Shown one piece after another: positions 44,173 to 53,620 of a stretch of 64,000 nucleotides of DNA (the stretch's first letter is position 1; the number at the start of each line of letters is the position of its first letter). A model generated the notes under the pieces. The model was not told where the DNA came from. It saw only the letters and a program-made list of their open reading frames with translations, and ran no database searches. Origin of the DNA: Erysipelothrix rhusiopathiae (GTDB taxonomy: Bacteria > Bacillota_I > Bacilli_A > Erysipelotrichales > Erysipelotrichaceae); assembly GCF_900637845.1 (NCBI RefSeq), contig NZ_LR134439.1:186001-250000 (forward strand), written 5' to 3'. The translations under genes were made by a program, and so were the position numbers.

Positions 44173-45309
44173 GTGATTTATGTGGTGTGTGATCGATGTG
44201 GTTTGAATATTCAAAATGGATCATGTAGACGGTGCTTGTATTACAGTCAGTATCTTGTTGATCTCGATGAGTGCGATGAGTTTGCCCAAGAAAGTGTGTG
44301 CACGATGCCTTTTGAGTTGACTGTTTATCAGAAAGACATTGCAAACCGTTTATGTTCACTTATTGAGCATAGCGATGTCTTCTTGGAAGCAGTGTGTGGA
44401 GCTGGAAAGACAGAGATTTGTTTGCCGTTAATCGAGAAAACGCTTAAGGATGGAAAGTGTGTGTGCTGGGCCGTTCCAAGAAGGGAGATTGTTCTTGAAC
44501 TTTTTGAACGATTTAAGTCTTATTTCAAAACACTCAAAATTGCTTGCGTATGTGGTGGTAGAACAAATGATTTGGTAGCGCCTTTTGTGATTTGTACAAC
44601 GCATCAGTTGTATCGATATTCGAAGCAATTTGATCTGTTGATATTAGATGAACCGGATGCGTTTCCGTTTGCGAATAATGACTTGCTTCTTAAGTTTGTG
44701 ATTTATGCATGTAAGAACCGTATTGTTTATCTCAGTGCAACGTGCAACCGCTTTTTAGAAGACCTGTGTAATTCTAAAAGTGTAAAACATCTTTATGCAT
44801 CGCTCCGTCCTAGCGGAAGATTATTGCCGATACCGACTTATATACATACATGTTTTCCATTTTTACGAATGATGATTGAATATCGAAGATTTAAGAAAGA
44901 TCATCTTCTTATTTTTGTACCGACTCGTAGAATCGCAAGGATTCTCTCGTTCCTTCTGGGTGTACCTTTAGTCACCTCACAAACAAAAAATCGTGAAGTA
45001 CATCTGGATCACTTTAGGAAGTTTGGAGGTGTGTTAGTTTGTACTACGGTTCTCGAGCGGGGTGTTACATTCAAAAAATGTAATGTATTTGTACTTTATG
45101 CTGATCATCCGATTTTTGATACGGCATCTTTAATTCAAATCGCAGGTCGTGTCGAACGGGGGATTAATCCTGTGAAGGGAGTGTGTATGTGTTTTTTTCT
45201 CGAATTGACACCATCATTGAAAAAGTCAAAGCGTGCTCTTGTGAATGCGAACAAACATGCGACATCTGTTTTGAAAAAATTGGCGTTAGACCACTCATCG
45301 GCTCGTTAA
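44173..45309 (+). CDS. comFA: ComFA-like DNA helicase
   Basis: A superfamily 2 ATPase associated with DNA uptake in competence, 378 residues from this GTG. An N-terminal zinc finger (CDRC...CRRC) is followed by Walker A AVCGAGKTE, the DEAD-box-like LILDEPDAFP, motif III VYLSAT, and motif VI QIAGRVERG. No ATG is available, and GTG at 44173, 44182 or 44185 are possible starts. GGGTGAT would serve the later two, which lose only three or four residues. The cysteine-rich composition is typical of ComFA. It overlaps comFC by 127 bases. Confidence 0.9.
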   Translation: MIYVVCDRCGLNIQNGSCRRCLYYSQYLVDLDECDEFAQESVCTMPFELTVYQKDIANRLCSLIEHSDVFLEAVCGAGKTEICLPLIEKTLKDGKCVCWAVPRREIVLELFERFKSYFKTLKIACVCGGRTNDLVAPFVICTTHQLYRYSKQFDLLILDEPDAFPFANNDLLLKFVIYACKNRIVYLSATCNRFLEDLCNSKSVKHLYASLRPSGRLLPIPTYIHTCFPFLRMMIEYRRFKKDHLLIFVPTRRIARILSFLLGVPLVTSQTKNREVHLDHFRKFGGVLVCTTVLERGVTFKKCNVFVLYADHPIFDTASLIQIAGRVERGINPVKGVCMCFFLELTPSLKKSKRALVNANKHATSVLKKLALDHSSAR

Positions 45310-45863
45310 TCGGTTCGAAAAACGATGCACTCTGTAATATGTGTTGTGAACAATTAAAATCCAAAAAGTTTTATCGAGAAGACCTGTCGGTCAAAACCTG
45401 TGTCTTGTATGCGTATCATGGTTTTATCCGAAACCTCATTCTCAGATATAAGGTTTATGATGATTACCATCTAAAACGATATTTGTTTGAATATCATCGA
45501 TTGTGGATTCGATTCCATTATTCACGATACGAATACGTTATTGCCCCATCTAATACAACGAATAGTAGTAAGCTTAATCATTTAGAAATTTTAGTGGAAA
45601 ATCTAGGGCTCAAACATAGTGGTATCAATCTTGTGAATAATGCTCCAATAAAACAAGCTCATTGCAACTCAAAAGAACGTCGTCGAATTCGTAATTACAT
45701 TACACTCGAGAAGACACCGCTAAAAAAAACAACGAAGATTTTAATTATTGATGATATTGTGACAACTGGAAATACTTTAGAAGCAATAGCGGATCAAATC
45801 AAACCCTTTGCCAATCATATCGAAGCACTATGCTTAGCAGGGACCCTTACCAAGCTGAAGTAA
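45183..45863 (+). CDS. comFC: ComFC-like phosphoribosyltransferase-fold competence protein
   Basis: A 226-residue ComFC/GntX-type protein. It has an N-terminal zinc finger (CDIC at 26-29, CNMC at 51-54) and a type I PRTase domain with KILIIDDIVTTGNTLEA. ComFC acts with ComFA in taking up single-stranded DNA. The start is a GTG with AAGGGAG upstream, inside comFA. The first zinc-finger CxxC is encoded within the overlap, so the long overlap is probably real. A further unusual feature is the cluster CSCEC just before it. Confidence 0.88.
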   Translation: MYVFFSRIDTIIEKVKACSCECEQTCDICFEKIGVRPLIGSLIGSKNDALCNMCCEQLKSKKFYREDLSVKTCVLYAYHGFIRNLILRYKVYDDYHLKRYLFEYHRLWIRFHYSRYEYVIAPSNTTNSSKLNHLEILVENLGLKHSGINLVNNAPIKQAHCNSKERRRIRNYITLEKTPLKKTTKILIIDDIVTTGNTLEAIADQIKPFANHIEALCLAGTLTKLK

Positions 45864-45950
45864 GCGATTTCACTTGCCTTTTAAGTACCTCTATCGTATA
45901 ATTTTATTGAAATTAAAAGTATATAAATATGCTTAGAAAGGGTCTATAAA

Positions 45951-46148
45951 ATGAAGGGGAAAGTTAAAACATTTAACAAGAACAAAGGATTTGGTTTCAT
46001 CACAGCAGAGGATGGACAAGACATATTTTTTCATTATACTCATCTGATTATGGAAGGATTTAAAACCATTGAAGAGGGTACTGAAGTGGAATTTGAACTT
46101 GTGGAATCCGAGCGTGGTTTGCAAGCACATAATATTGTGAGAATCTAG
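45951..46148 (+). CDS. csp: cold-shock protein
   Basis: A 65-residue nucleic-acid-binding cold-shock domain. RNP1 is NKGFGFITAED and RNP2 is DIFFHYTHL, with tyrosine in place of the usual serine (FFHYT). It probably acts as an RNA chaperone. AGAAAGGGT precedes the ATG. It is monocistronic with its own terminator. Confidence 0.93.
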   Translation: MKGKVKTFNKNKGFGFITAEDGQDIFFHYTHLIMEGFKTIEEGTEVEFELVESERGLQAHNIVRI

Positions 46149-46153
46149 AGTGG

Positions 46154-46178
46154 AAAAGTTGGTTATGCCAACTTTTTT
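46154..46178 (+). terminator. terminator after csp
   Basis: AAAAGTTGG / CCAACTTTT with a five-base loop and continuing T's. Confidence 0.9.
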
Positions 46179-46235
46179 AGTTATGTATTCTGAAATGGTT
46201 ATGTGTTACAATATCAAGGAATGGAGGCTTGAATT

Positions 46236-48578
46236 ATGGCTGGATTTTTAAGTAATCTTTTTAATGGCGATCGTAAGATTTTAAATGAAATTGAAAAAAT
46301 TGCACATGAAATTGATGCGTTGGCAGATGAGACCCGTGCTCTATCTGATGAAGCGTTAAAAGAAAAAACTAATGAATTTAAAAACCGTATTGCTCAAGGG
46401 GAATCTTTGGATGATCTTCTTGTGGAGGCTTATGCTGTTTCACGTGAGGCAGCTTACCGAGTTATTGGTGAATTTCCATATGTTGTTCAGCTTATGGGGG
46501 CTATAATTCTTCATCGCGGTGATATCGCGGAAATGAAGACTGGAGAAGGTAAAACATTAACAGCAATCATGCCTACTTACCTCAATGCATTAGAGGGTAA
46601 GGGAGTTCATGTTATTACAGTTAATGAGTATCTTGCTCAACGTGATGCGGAATGGATGGGAGAAATCCATCGTTTCTTAGGACTAACAGTCGGTATAAAC
46701 GTACGTGCTTTATCACCTTCAGGTAAACGCGAAGTATATGAATGTGACATTACATATACAACAAACTCGGAAGTTGGTTTTGACTATCTTCGAGATAACA
46801 TGGTTACTAAGGTAGAACAACGTGTATTGCGTCCCTTGAACTATGCACTTGTTGATGAGGTTGACTCAATTCTTATTGATGAGTCACGTACACCATTAAT
46901 TATTTCAGGTGGAGCGCGTGATGGGGCAAAATTGTATGAATCATCCGATAAATTTGCTAAGAAATTGAGCGAAGGATCAGACTATGTTATTGATGTTAAG
47001 TCCAAAACAGTTCAACTCACAGAAGCGGGTGTTGAAAAAGCGGAGCGCACTTTCAAAGTAGATAATCTTTATGATCTTGATAATACATCATTGGTGCATC
47101 ACATCAATAATGCATTAAAAGCAAACTACATCATGCTCAATGATATCGAGTACGTTGTACAAAATAATGAAGTTGTTATTGTTGACCAATTCACAGGACG
47201 TTTGATGGAAGGTCGTGAGTACTCTGACGGACTACATCAAGCTTTATGTGCTAAAGAAGGCGTAACAATTAAACAAGAAACGGTTACACTGGCAACAGTT
47301 ACATACCAAAACTTCTTTAGACTTTATAATAAACTATCCGGGATGACCGGTACTGCGAAAACTGAAGAAGAAGAATTCTTAGAAATTTATAACATGCGCG
47401 TACTGGAAGTTCCAACAAACCGTCCAATCGCTCGTGAAGATTTACCAGACCTCGTTTATGGTACACGTAAGGCTAAATTTGAAGCACTTATTGAAACTGT
47501 GCGTGAGCTCAACGAAAAAGGACAACCAGTTCTTGTAGGTACTGTTGCTGTTGAAACATCAGAATATTTAAGTATGATGATGAAACAACGCAAAATTAAA
47601 CATGAAGTATTAAATGCGAAAAACCATGCTCGTGAAGCTCAAATTATTGAGAAGGCAGGCCGTAAAGGTTCTGTAACAATCGCGACCAACATGGCTGGAC
47701 GTGGTACTGATATTAAACTTGATGAAGAATCGAGAGCTCTTGGTGGACTTGCTGTTTTAGGTAGTGAGCGCCATGAGTCACGTCGTATTGATAATCAACT
47801 ACGTGGACGTTCAGGTCGTCAAGGGGATCCAGGGATGTCACGTTTCTTCGTTTCATTTGAAGATGATTTAATGTTACGTCATGGTAGTGAACGTTTTGAA
47901 AATGTTTATAGCCAACTTGGTGATGTCGCAATTGAAAATAAAGTGATAACAAAACAAATCAGCGCTGCTCAACGTCGTGTTGAAGGTGTCAACTTTGATA
48001 TTCGTAAAACACTTCTCGATTATGATGATGTGTTACGTCAACAACGTGAAATTATTTATGAGCAACGTGATTACGTCTTAGAAAATGAAGATGTTCATGG
48101 AATCATTAAAGAGATGTACAAGCGTGTTGTTTCAGATACAATCGCATCTTATACAATTCCAGAATCAAAAGATTTCTCAATTGATAAAGAAGGACTTGTA
48201 GGAGCGTTGGATAAGCTTGGCTTAATTGATGATTCATTTGATCAATCATCATTAGACAACGCATCTCAAGAAGAAATTCAAGCAATTATTACAGATGCTG
48301 CTTGGGAAAAATATGAAATAAAAATTACAGATGTACAAGATCAGTTTACACGTGTTGAAAAAGAAGTTGTGCTCAACATGATTGATCGCTCATGGGTTGA
48401 TCATATTGATGCTATGAGCAAATTGCGAGAAGGAATTCATCTGCGCTCATATGCTCAAGATAAACCACTTCAAGCATATGTAACTGAAGGATTTGAAATG
48501 TTCGAAGAAATGTTAGGACAAATTGCACAAGACATTGTTATGTTCTGTGTAAATGTAAAAATTGAATACAGACAATAG
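46236..48578 (+). CDS. secA: preprotein translocase ATPase SecA
   Basis: The motor of Sec-dependent export, 780 residues. Key motifs are Walker A AEMKTGEGKTLTAIMP, LVDEVDSILIDESRTPLIISG, TIATNMAGRGTDIKL and LRGRSGRQGDPG. The C-terminus ends at VKIEYRQ, right after the helical scaffold domain. The C-terminal linker and the zinc-binding CxCxSGxxxxHC tail common in other SecA proteins are missing. The ATG has ATGGAGGC upstream. It is followed after 13 bases by prfB, a conserved pairing. Confidence 0.97.
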   Translation: MAGFLSNLFNGDRKILNEIEKIAHEIDALADETRALSDEALKEKTNEFKNRIAQGESLDDLLVEAYAVSREAAYRVIGEFPYVVQLMGAIILHRGDIAEMKTGEGKTLTAIMPTYLNALEGKGVHVITVNEYLAQRDAEWMGEIHRFLGLTVGINVRALSPSGKREVYECDITYTTNSEVGFDYLRDNMVTKVEQRVLRPLNYALVDEVDSILIDESRTPLIISGGARDGAKLYESSDKFAKKLSEGSDYVIDVKSKTVQLTEAGVEKAERTFKVDNLYDLDNTSLVHHINNALKANYIMLNDIEYVVQNNEVVIVDQFTGRLMEGREYSDGLHQALCAKEGVTIKQETVTLATVTYQNFFRLYNKLSGMTGTAKTEEEEFLEIYNMRVLEVPTNRPIAREDLPDLVYGTRKAKFEALIETVRELNEKGQPVLVGTVAVETSEYLSMMMKQRKIKHEVLNAKNHAREAQIIEKAGRKGSVTIATNMAGRGTDIKLDEESRALGGLAVLGSERHESRRIDNQLRGRSGRQGDPGMSRFFVSFEDDLMLRHGSERFENVYSQLGDVAIENKVITKQISAAQRRVEGVNFDIRKTLLDYDDVLRQQREIIYEQRDYVLENEDVHGIIKEMYKRVVSDTIASYTIPESKDFSIDKEGLVGALDKLGLIDDSFDQSSLDNASQEEIQAIITDAAWEKYEIKITDVQDQFTRVEKEVVLNMIDRSWVDHIDAMSKLREGIHLRSYAQDKPLQAYVTEGFEMFEEMLGQIAQDIVMFCVNVKIEYRQ

Positions 48579-48591
48579 ATAGGGTGATACG

Positions 48592-49696
48592 ATGGAATTA
48601 TTTGAAATAGCACAGATTGTTGATTCAACAACATCTGATTTGAAAGCACTTGGTGATTCACTTTGACTTAGCTCAAAAAGAAGCTAAAATCAAAGAACTC
48701 GAATCAGAAATGGTTGAAGACGGTTTTTGGGATGACCATAGACACAGTTCACAACACATTCAAAAGCTGAATCAATTAAAAAAAGTCGTTGAAACACATC
48801 ACGATTTACTCGAACGATTGATGTCATGCTCTGACAGTATTCTCTTGTTAAAAGAAGAGGCAGACGAGGAGTTTCAAAACTCACTGGAAGTTGAAGTTAA
48901 GGAAATTCAAAAAGAAATGGAATCTTTCTCAGTACTTGTACTTCTAAGTCATGATTATGACCAAAAAAATGCAATTGTTGAAATTCATCCGGGTGCCGGA
49001 GGAACAGAAAGCCAAGATTTCGCGGAAATGCTTTATCGTATGTATACACGATGGGCGCAAGATCATGGTTTTAAAATCAGTGTTCTTAACTATCTTGATG
49101 GTGACGAGGCCGGATTAAAGTCTGTTTCTTTTTCGGTATCGGGTATGTTTGCCTACGGTTATTTAAAAGCAGAAAAAGGTGTTCATCGTCTTGTTAGAAT
49201 CAGTCCTTTCGATTCATCAGGACGACGTCACACTTCCTTTGCATCTGTAGATGTAGCACCTGAATTTGACAACAGTATTGAAATTACCATTTTACCAGAA
49301 GACATTGACGTCGATACAATGCGTGCTACCGGTGCTGGGGGTCAACATGTTAATAAGACAGACTCTGCGGTACGGATAACACACAAAAAAACAGGTATCG
49401 TGGTAACTTGCCAAGCAGGAAGAAGTCAGCTTCAAAATAGAGAAGAAGCTTTAATGATGCTGAAAAGCAAGTTGTACCAACGAGAAATCGAAGAAAAGCA
49501 AGCTCAGCTTGCAGCAATCAAAGGTGAACATAAGTTAATTGAATGGGGTTCTCAAATTCGATCTTATGTAGCTCACCCTTATACAATGGTTAAAGATCAT
49601 CGTACTAAATTTGAAACGAGCCAATATGGTGACGTATTAGATGGCGACATTGATGATTTTATTGAAGCATTTTTAAAAATGAATGTAGGAGTATAG
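48592..49696 (+). CDS. prfB: peptide chain release factor 2 with programmed +1 frameshift
   Basis: Release factor for UGA and UAA. Translation starts at ATG 48592 and reads 24 codons to CTT TGA C. A +1 shift at CTT (48661-48663) skips one base and continues with GAC at 48665, giving a 367-residue protein. GGQ is present in ATGAGGQHVNKTDSAVR, and the SPF recognition motif is in SPFDSSGRRHTSF. The internal stop is UGA, which the product itself reads, so low RF2 promotes the shift. AGGGTGAT precedes the ATG. The locus order secA-prfB-(yitT)-ftsE-ftsX is conserved. Confidence 0.97.
48652..48667 (+). promoter_or_regulatory. prfB programmed frameshift site
   Basis: GGTGAT TCA CTT TGA C. The slippery CTT-TGA-C is canonical. 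The usual AGGGGG stimulator is replaced by GGTGAT at the same three-base distance, and GGTGAT can pair with AUCACC in the 16S rRNA 3' end. Confidence 0.85.
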
Positions 49697-49697
49697 A

Positions 49698-50552
49698 ATG
49701 GATCGTATAAAAGAACATTTAAGCGACTTGCTATTTTTACTTCTTGGAAACTTTGTACTCGCGGTAGCTGTAACATTTTTTATACTACCCAATAATATTC
49801 TTTCTGGGGGCGTATCGGGTGTATCCGTTGCGCTTTACCCATTTTTAGGGATTGAAAAAGAATTGATGATTAATATTATTTATGCATCATCGTTTTTATT
49901 AGGGTTGGTTTTCTTAGGTAAGCGATTTGCGATTAAAACGCTAGCGAGCACAATATTATCCCCGTTGTTAATTAATATTCTATCATCTGTTGGTTATGCA
50001 CCAGAAGTAGATCCAATTCTTGCCTCTATTTTTGGAGGTGCGCTAATGGGCGTTGGATTAGGGTTAACATTTAGAACGGGCGCAAGTACTGGTGGTATGG
50101 ATATTCCACCATTAATTCTATCGAAATATACAGGAATCAAGGTTTCTGTATGGATTGCACTCATTGATACCATTACAGTTCTTTTGGGTCTCAAAAGTTA
50201 TGGGTTAAATAATGTTTTAATTGGTTTTTTATCGATCTTTACTTCTGCAATTGCGATTGATAAGATTCAGATGATTTCTGGAGAACAAGCAAAACAAGTG
50301 TTTATCATAACAAATGAGGTTAATGAAGTTTTAAATCGAATTCATACAATGATTGATCGAGGCTCAACTCGTATTCCTGCAACAGGTGGATATACAAATG
50401 AATCTCGAGAAATTATTTTAACAGTATTAATGAAAGACCAATATGTTGAACTTGAACGTCTTGTTAAAGAGGTTGACCCGAATGCATTTTTGATTGTATC
50501 AGATGCAACGGAAGTTCATGGAAAAGGTTTTATGAAGGCTTCAATCACATAG
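49698..50552 (+). CDS. YitT family membrane protein
   Basis: A 284-residue YitT/DUF161 protein. It has an N-terminal half of about five or six membrane helices (NFVLAVAVTFFILP, LMGVGLGLTFRTGASTGGMDI) and a C-terminal cytosolic DUF2179 domain (STRIPATGGYTNESREIIL). The family has no agreed function. The ATG lies one base after the prfB stop, with GTAGGAG upstream, so it is translated with prfB. Confidence 0.9.
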   Translation: MDRIKEHLSDLLFLLLGNFVLAVAVTFFILPNNILSGGVSGVSVALYPFLGIEKELMINIIYASSFLLGLVFLGKRFAIKTLASTILSPLLINILSSVGYAPEVDPILASIFGGALMGVGLGLTFRTGASTGGMDIPPLILSKYTGIKVSVWIALIDTITVLLGLKSYGLNNVLIGFLSIFTSAIAIDKIQMISGEQAKQVFIITNEVNEVLNRIHTMIDRGSTRIPATGGYTNESREIILTVLMKDQYVELERLVKEVDPNAFLIVSDATEVHGKGFMKASIT

Positions 50553-50627
50553 CCTACCATACTTTTTCACATTAAGGTCATAAACGGTGTGGTATAATAA
50601 CACATGATAAAAGGAGTGAGTTGATCG

Positions 50628-51317
50628 ATGTTATATTTCGAAAATGTATCAAAACAGTATAAAAACGGTGTTAACGCGCTCTATAATATTAATCTTGGAA
50701 TTGAACAAGGCGAATTTGTTTATATTATTGGACCAACAGGTTCAGGAAAATCAACGATGATTCGGCTTTTAAATGGTGAAGAAATACCTACTAAAGGAAC
50801 CGTAAAAGTTGGGAAATTTAATGTAGGTAAATTAAAACACTCGAAAGTGCCGTTGTATCGACGACATATCGGAGTAGTATTTCAGGACTTTAAATTATTA
50901 GAACGTAAAACAGTATTTGAAAATATTGCTTTTGCACTTGAAGTTGTAAACACGCCACGCGTTGAATTGCGTAAGCGCGTACGAGAAGTTTTAAGACTTG
51001 TTGATTTAACTGAGAAAGCAAATGCGTATCCAAATGAGTTATCTGGAGGTCAACAACAACGTGTTGCGATTGGCCGAGCAATTGCAAATAGACCTAAGGT
51101 TTTAATTTGTGATGAGCCTACAGGAAACCTGGATCCAGATAAATCTACGGAAATTATTCATTTATTAGAACGCATTAATCAAGAAGAAGCAACAACAGTT
51201 GTAATGGTCACACACGATGTTGAAATTGTTAATAAAAATAAAAAACGTACAATTGCTTTAGATGAAGGTCACTTAGTGGCTGATTTGACTGCGGGAGGAT
51301 ATATCAACCATGGGTAG
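50628..51317 (+). CDS. ftsE: cell division ATPase FtsE
   Basis: A 229-residue ABC ATPase that forms a membrane complex with FtsX and controls wall hydrolases at the septum. Walker A is IGPTGSGKSTMIRLL, the signature is LSGGQQQRVAIGRA, Walker B is VLICDEPTGNLDP, and the H-loop is MVTHD. AAAAGGAG precedes the ATG at 50628. A perfect TATAAT at 50593-50598 gives a promoter upstream with a poor -35. It overlaps ftsX by eight bases. Confidence 0.96.
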   Translation: MLYFENVSKQYKNGVNALYNINLGIEQGEFVYIIGPTGSGKSTMIRLLNGEEIPTKGTVKVGKFNVGKLKHSKVPLYRRHIGVVFQDFKLLERKTVFENIAFALEVVNTPRVELRKRVREVLRLVDLTEKANAYPNELSGGQQQRVAIGRAIANRPKVLICDEPTGNLDPDKSTEIIHLLERINQEEATTVVMVTHDVEIVNKNKKRTIALDEGHLVADLTAGGYINHG

Positions 51318-52215
51318 AGTCTGGCGTCATATCAAAGATGGTATTACAGGTGTTACTCGACACTTCGCACTATCACTATCAAGTATTTCATCAGTTACAG
51401 TGACACTGTTACTAATGTCTATATTTTTATTTTTGAGTGTAAATATTAGTACAATCACAAAATCAATGGAGCAAAGTGTTCAAATTCATGCTCAGATTTC
51501 AAATGATTTTGAAGAAAAGTCACAGATTAATGAAATTCAAAAACAAATAGAACAATTACCTGAAGTCTTAGATGTTAAGTTCTCTTCAAAAGAAAATGAA
51601 CTTGATGCATTTATCAGAGCCAATGATTCAGAAGATGCAGAAAGCCTTTACGGTGGTTACCGTGGCGAAAACAATCCAATGTTAAATGCCTTTTTGATCA
51701 ATGCGAAATCAGGTGATGAAATTAAAGATTTATCAAATAAAATTGCGAAAATCGAAGGTGTATACAAAACAAGTTACGGTGGAAGTGGTACAACTGATTT
51801 CCTCGGTATGCTTGAACAAGTTCGAAATGTAGGATTTATTATCGTAGTCACACTTGCAGTGATTGCTGTATTTTTAATTTCTAATACGATTCGTGTATCA
51901 ATTCATTCACGTCGTCGTGAAATTAGTATTATGCGAACAGTGGGTGCAACCAATTGGTACATCCGTTGGCCGTTTATCATCGAGGGGATGGTAATTGGAT
52001 TATTGGGAGCAATAATTCCAATTGTTATATCGATATTTGGATACCAATACTTATATCAAGCAACAGGCGGTATTTTAATATCGCAAATGTTTAAGTTAGT
52101 TGCTGTTTATCCATTATCACTACAAATCTCAGGGATTCTCGCTTTAATTGGAATCGTTGTAGGAGCATTGGGAAGTCTCTTCTCAGTGGGTAAATTCTTA
52201 AGGTGGTCACGATGA
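51310..52215 (+). CDS. ftsX: cell division protein FtsX
   Basis: A 301-residue ABC-type permease with one N-terminal TM helix (about 22-46), a large extracellular loop that contacts the wall hydrolase (residues about 50-165), and three C-terminal TM helices. The SIHSRRREISIMRTVGAT cytoplasmic loop is diagnostic. TGCGGGAGG precedes the ATG. Its stop overlaps the start of the first coiled-coil peptidase by four bases, directly linking FtsX to its presumed effector. Confidence 0.95.
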   Translation: MGRVWRHIKDGITGVTRHFALSLSSISSVTVTLLLMSIFLFLSVNISTITKSMEQSVQIHAQISNDFEEKSQINEIQKQIEQLPEVLDVKFSSKENELDAFIRANDSEDAESLYGGYRGENNPMLNAFLINAKSGDEIKDLSNKIAKIEGVYKTSYGGSGTTDFLGMLEQVRNVGFIIVVTLAVIAVFLISNTIRVSIHSRRREISIMRTVGATNWYIRWPFIIEGMVIGLLGAIIPIVISIFGYQYLYQATGGILISQMFKLVAVYPLSLQISGILALIGIVVGALGSLFSVGKFLRWSR

Positions 52216-53516
52216 AAAAATTTTTCAGAAATGTTATAATCATATTAGTAGTTGTATTGATGCTTGCTGGCGTATTGGCACCCGTTTTTGTTGCGGTTCC
52301 AATTTATGCTGAAGATATCGAATCTCTCAACAATAATATTGCACAAAGAGAAAAAGAACTTAAAGAACAACAATCAAAACAAGCTAATATAAAAGAACAA
52401 CTTTCTGAAGAAGTCGCAAAGTTAGATGATTATCGCCAACAAATTAAAAATCTTGAAGCTGAAATTGAATCTATGAAGACTGCAATTGCAACTTCTGAGG
52501 AAGAAATTAAACGTCTTCAAGCAAGTATTGAAGAAAGAGCAAAAAAAATTAAGGAAACGGAAGAAAAGGTTAAGGGATATATGGTCAATGCCCAATCCTC
52601 TACCCGTGTTAATGGATATTTCGAATTTGTAATGGGAGCTGCAGACTTTGCCGAGATGGTTCGTCGTCTTGAAGGTATGGGAGCAATCAAACGTTATAAT
52701 GAAGATTTAATTCGTGAAATGAATGAAATAAAAGCTGAGTTAGAAGCGGATAAAGCAAAACAAGAAGAAGAAAAACAAGCAATTGTACTTCGTAAAGAAG
52801 CTTCAGAACTTCAAAAAGAAGAAGCGAAACTTCTTGAAGAGAGAGTTCGTGCTGTTATTTCTGAACTTCACCAAAAAGAAAAAGAAGCTCAGGAACAAAT
52901 CGCAAGCATCAATGATAAGAATAAAGCGGATGAAGAAAAGATTAAACAAATGCAAATTCCATCTACTCCTGGAACAGGCGGTAATGGATTTACATTACCA
53001 CTTCCTTCAGGCTCATTTGATGTAACGGCTGATGTTTGGCATTATCCTGCCGAATATGGTGGAAGTGCTCATGCTGGAGTCGATTTAGGTGTTAATCCAG
53101 GTACATCAGTATTTGCAGTTGGTAACGGACTTATTGTTTCAACCAATTCAGGCTGTTATCCAGGCAACTGGAGTTGTGGTGGTGGATATGGTAACTACAT
53201 TTCCTATATCGTAAATGTAGGGGGACATAATTACGGAATTCTTGTGGCCCATCTATCAAGCGTTTCCGTATCAAGGAATCAAGTGGTTTCTGCTGGAAGT
53301 CTAATTGGGTATTCTGGAAACACGGGAGCTTCAACTGGACCTCATCTTCATGTTGAGACAATTGATATGGGACCCGGAACGGTTTTAGATGCTTGGAATC
53401 GTTGGAATGGTGACCCTCAATTTGGAACAGGACCAGCATCTTATGGTGGTCGACGTTGTGATCAAGGTTATGGTGTACCATGCCGACTTTATCCACGTCA
53501 AACATTAGGAATTTAA
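52212..53516 (+). CDS. EnvC/PcsB-like coiled-coil M23 peptidase, copy 1
   Basis: A 434-residue secreted wall hydrolase. A signal peptide (about 1-33) is followed by a long coiled coil at about 35-245 (repeated Lys/Glu heptads with GYFEFVMGAADFAEMVRRL), a short Gly-rich linker and an M23 domain. Zinc ligands H287 and D291 (HAGVD) and H378/H380 (HLHVE) are present, so unlike E. coli EnvC it should be active. The tail has RRCDQGYGVPCRL. The ATG at 52212 overlaps the ftsX stop (ATGA). It is most probably activated by FtsEX through the coiled coil. Confidence 0.9.
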   Translation: MKKFFRNVIIILVVVLMLAGVLAPVFVAVPIYAEDIESLNNNIAQREKELKEQQSKQANIKEQLSEEVAKLDDYRQQIKNLEAEIESMKTAIATSEEEIKRLQASIEERAKKIKETEEKVKGYMVNAQSSTRVNGYFEFVMGAADFAEMVRRLEGMGAIKRYNEDLIREMNEIKAELEADKAKQEEEKQAIVLRKEASELQKEEAKLLEERVRAVISELHQKEKEAQEQIASINDKNKADEEKIKQMQIPSTPGTGGNGFTLPLPSGSFDVTADVWHYPAEYGGSAHAGVDLGVNPGTSVFAVGNGLIVSTNSGCYPGNWSCGGGYGNYISYIVNVGGHNYGILVAHLSSVSVSRNQVVSAGSLIGYSGNTGASTGPHLHVETIDMGPGTVLDAWNRWNGDPQFGTGPASYGGRRCDQGYGVPCRLYPRQTLGI

Positions 53517-53525
53517 TTATAAAAT

Positions 53526-53553
53526 AAGTACAAATATACGTTTGTACTTTCTT
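53526..53553 (+). terminator. terminator between the two coiled-coil peptidase genes
   Basis: AAGTACAAA / TTTGTACTT with a six-base loop. The downstream T tract is interrupted (TCTTTG). Confidence 0.7.
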
Positions 53554-53620
53554 TGCCTAGGATCCTACTCGTCTATGATTTGTTCATAGTTCTGTACTAT
53601 TACGAAATAGGAGTGATTGT

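Noticed and set aside
48592-48666. In-frame TGA after 24 codons of prfB, looking like a pseudogene
   Set aside because: CTT-TGA-C is the standard RF2 autoregulatory frameshift site and the +1 frame continues with an intact RF2, including GGQ.
53555-53620. WalR-type TGTWAH direct repeat before coiled-coil peptidase copy 2
   Set aside because: TGTTCA and TGTACT are present but the spacing is six bases and two positions differ, so it does not meet the consensus.
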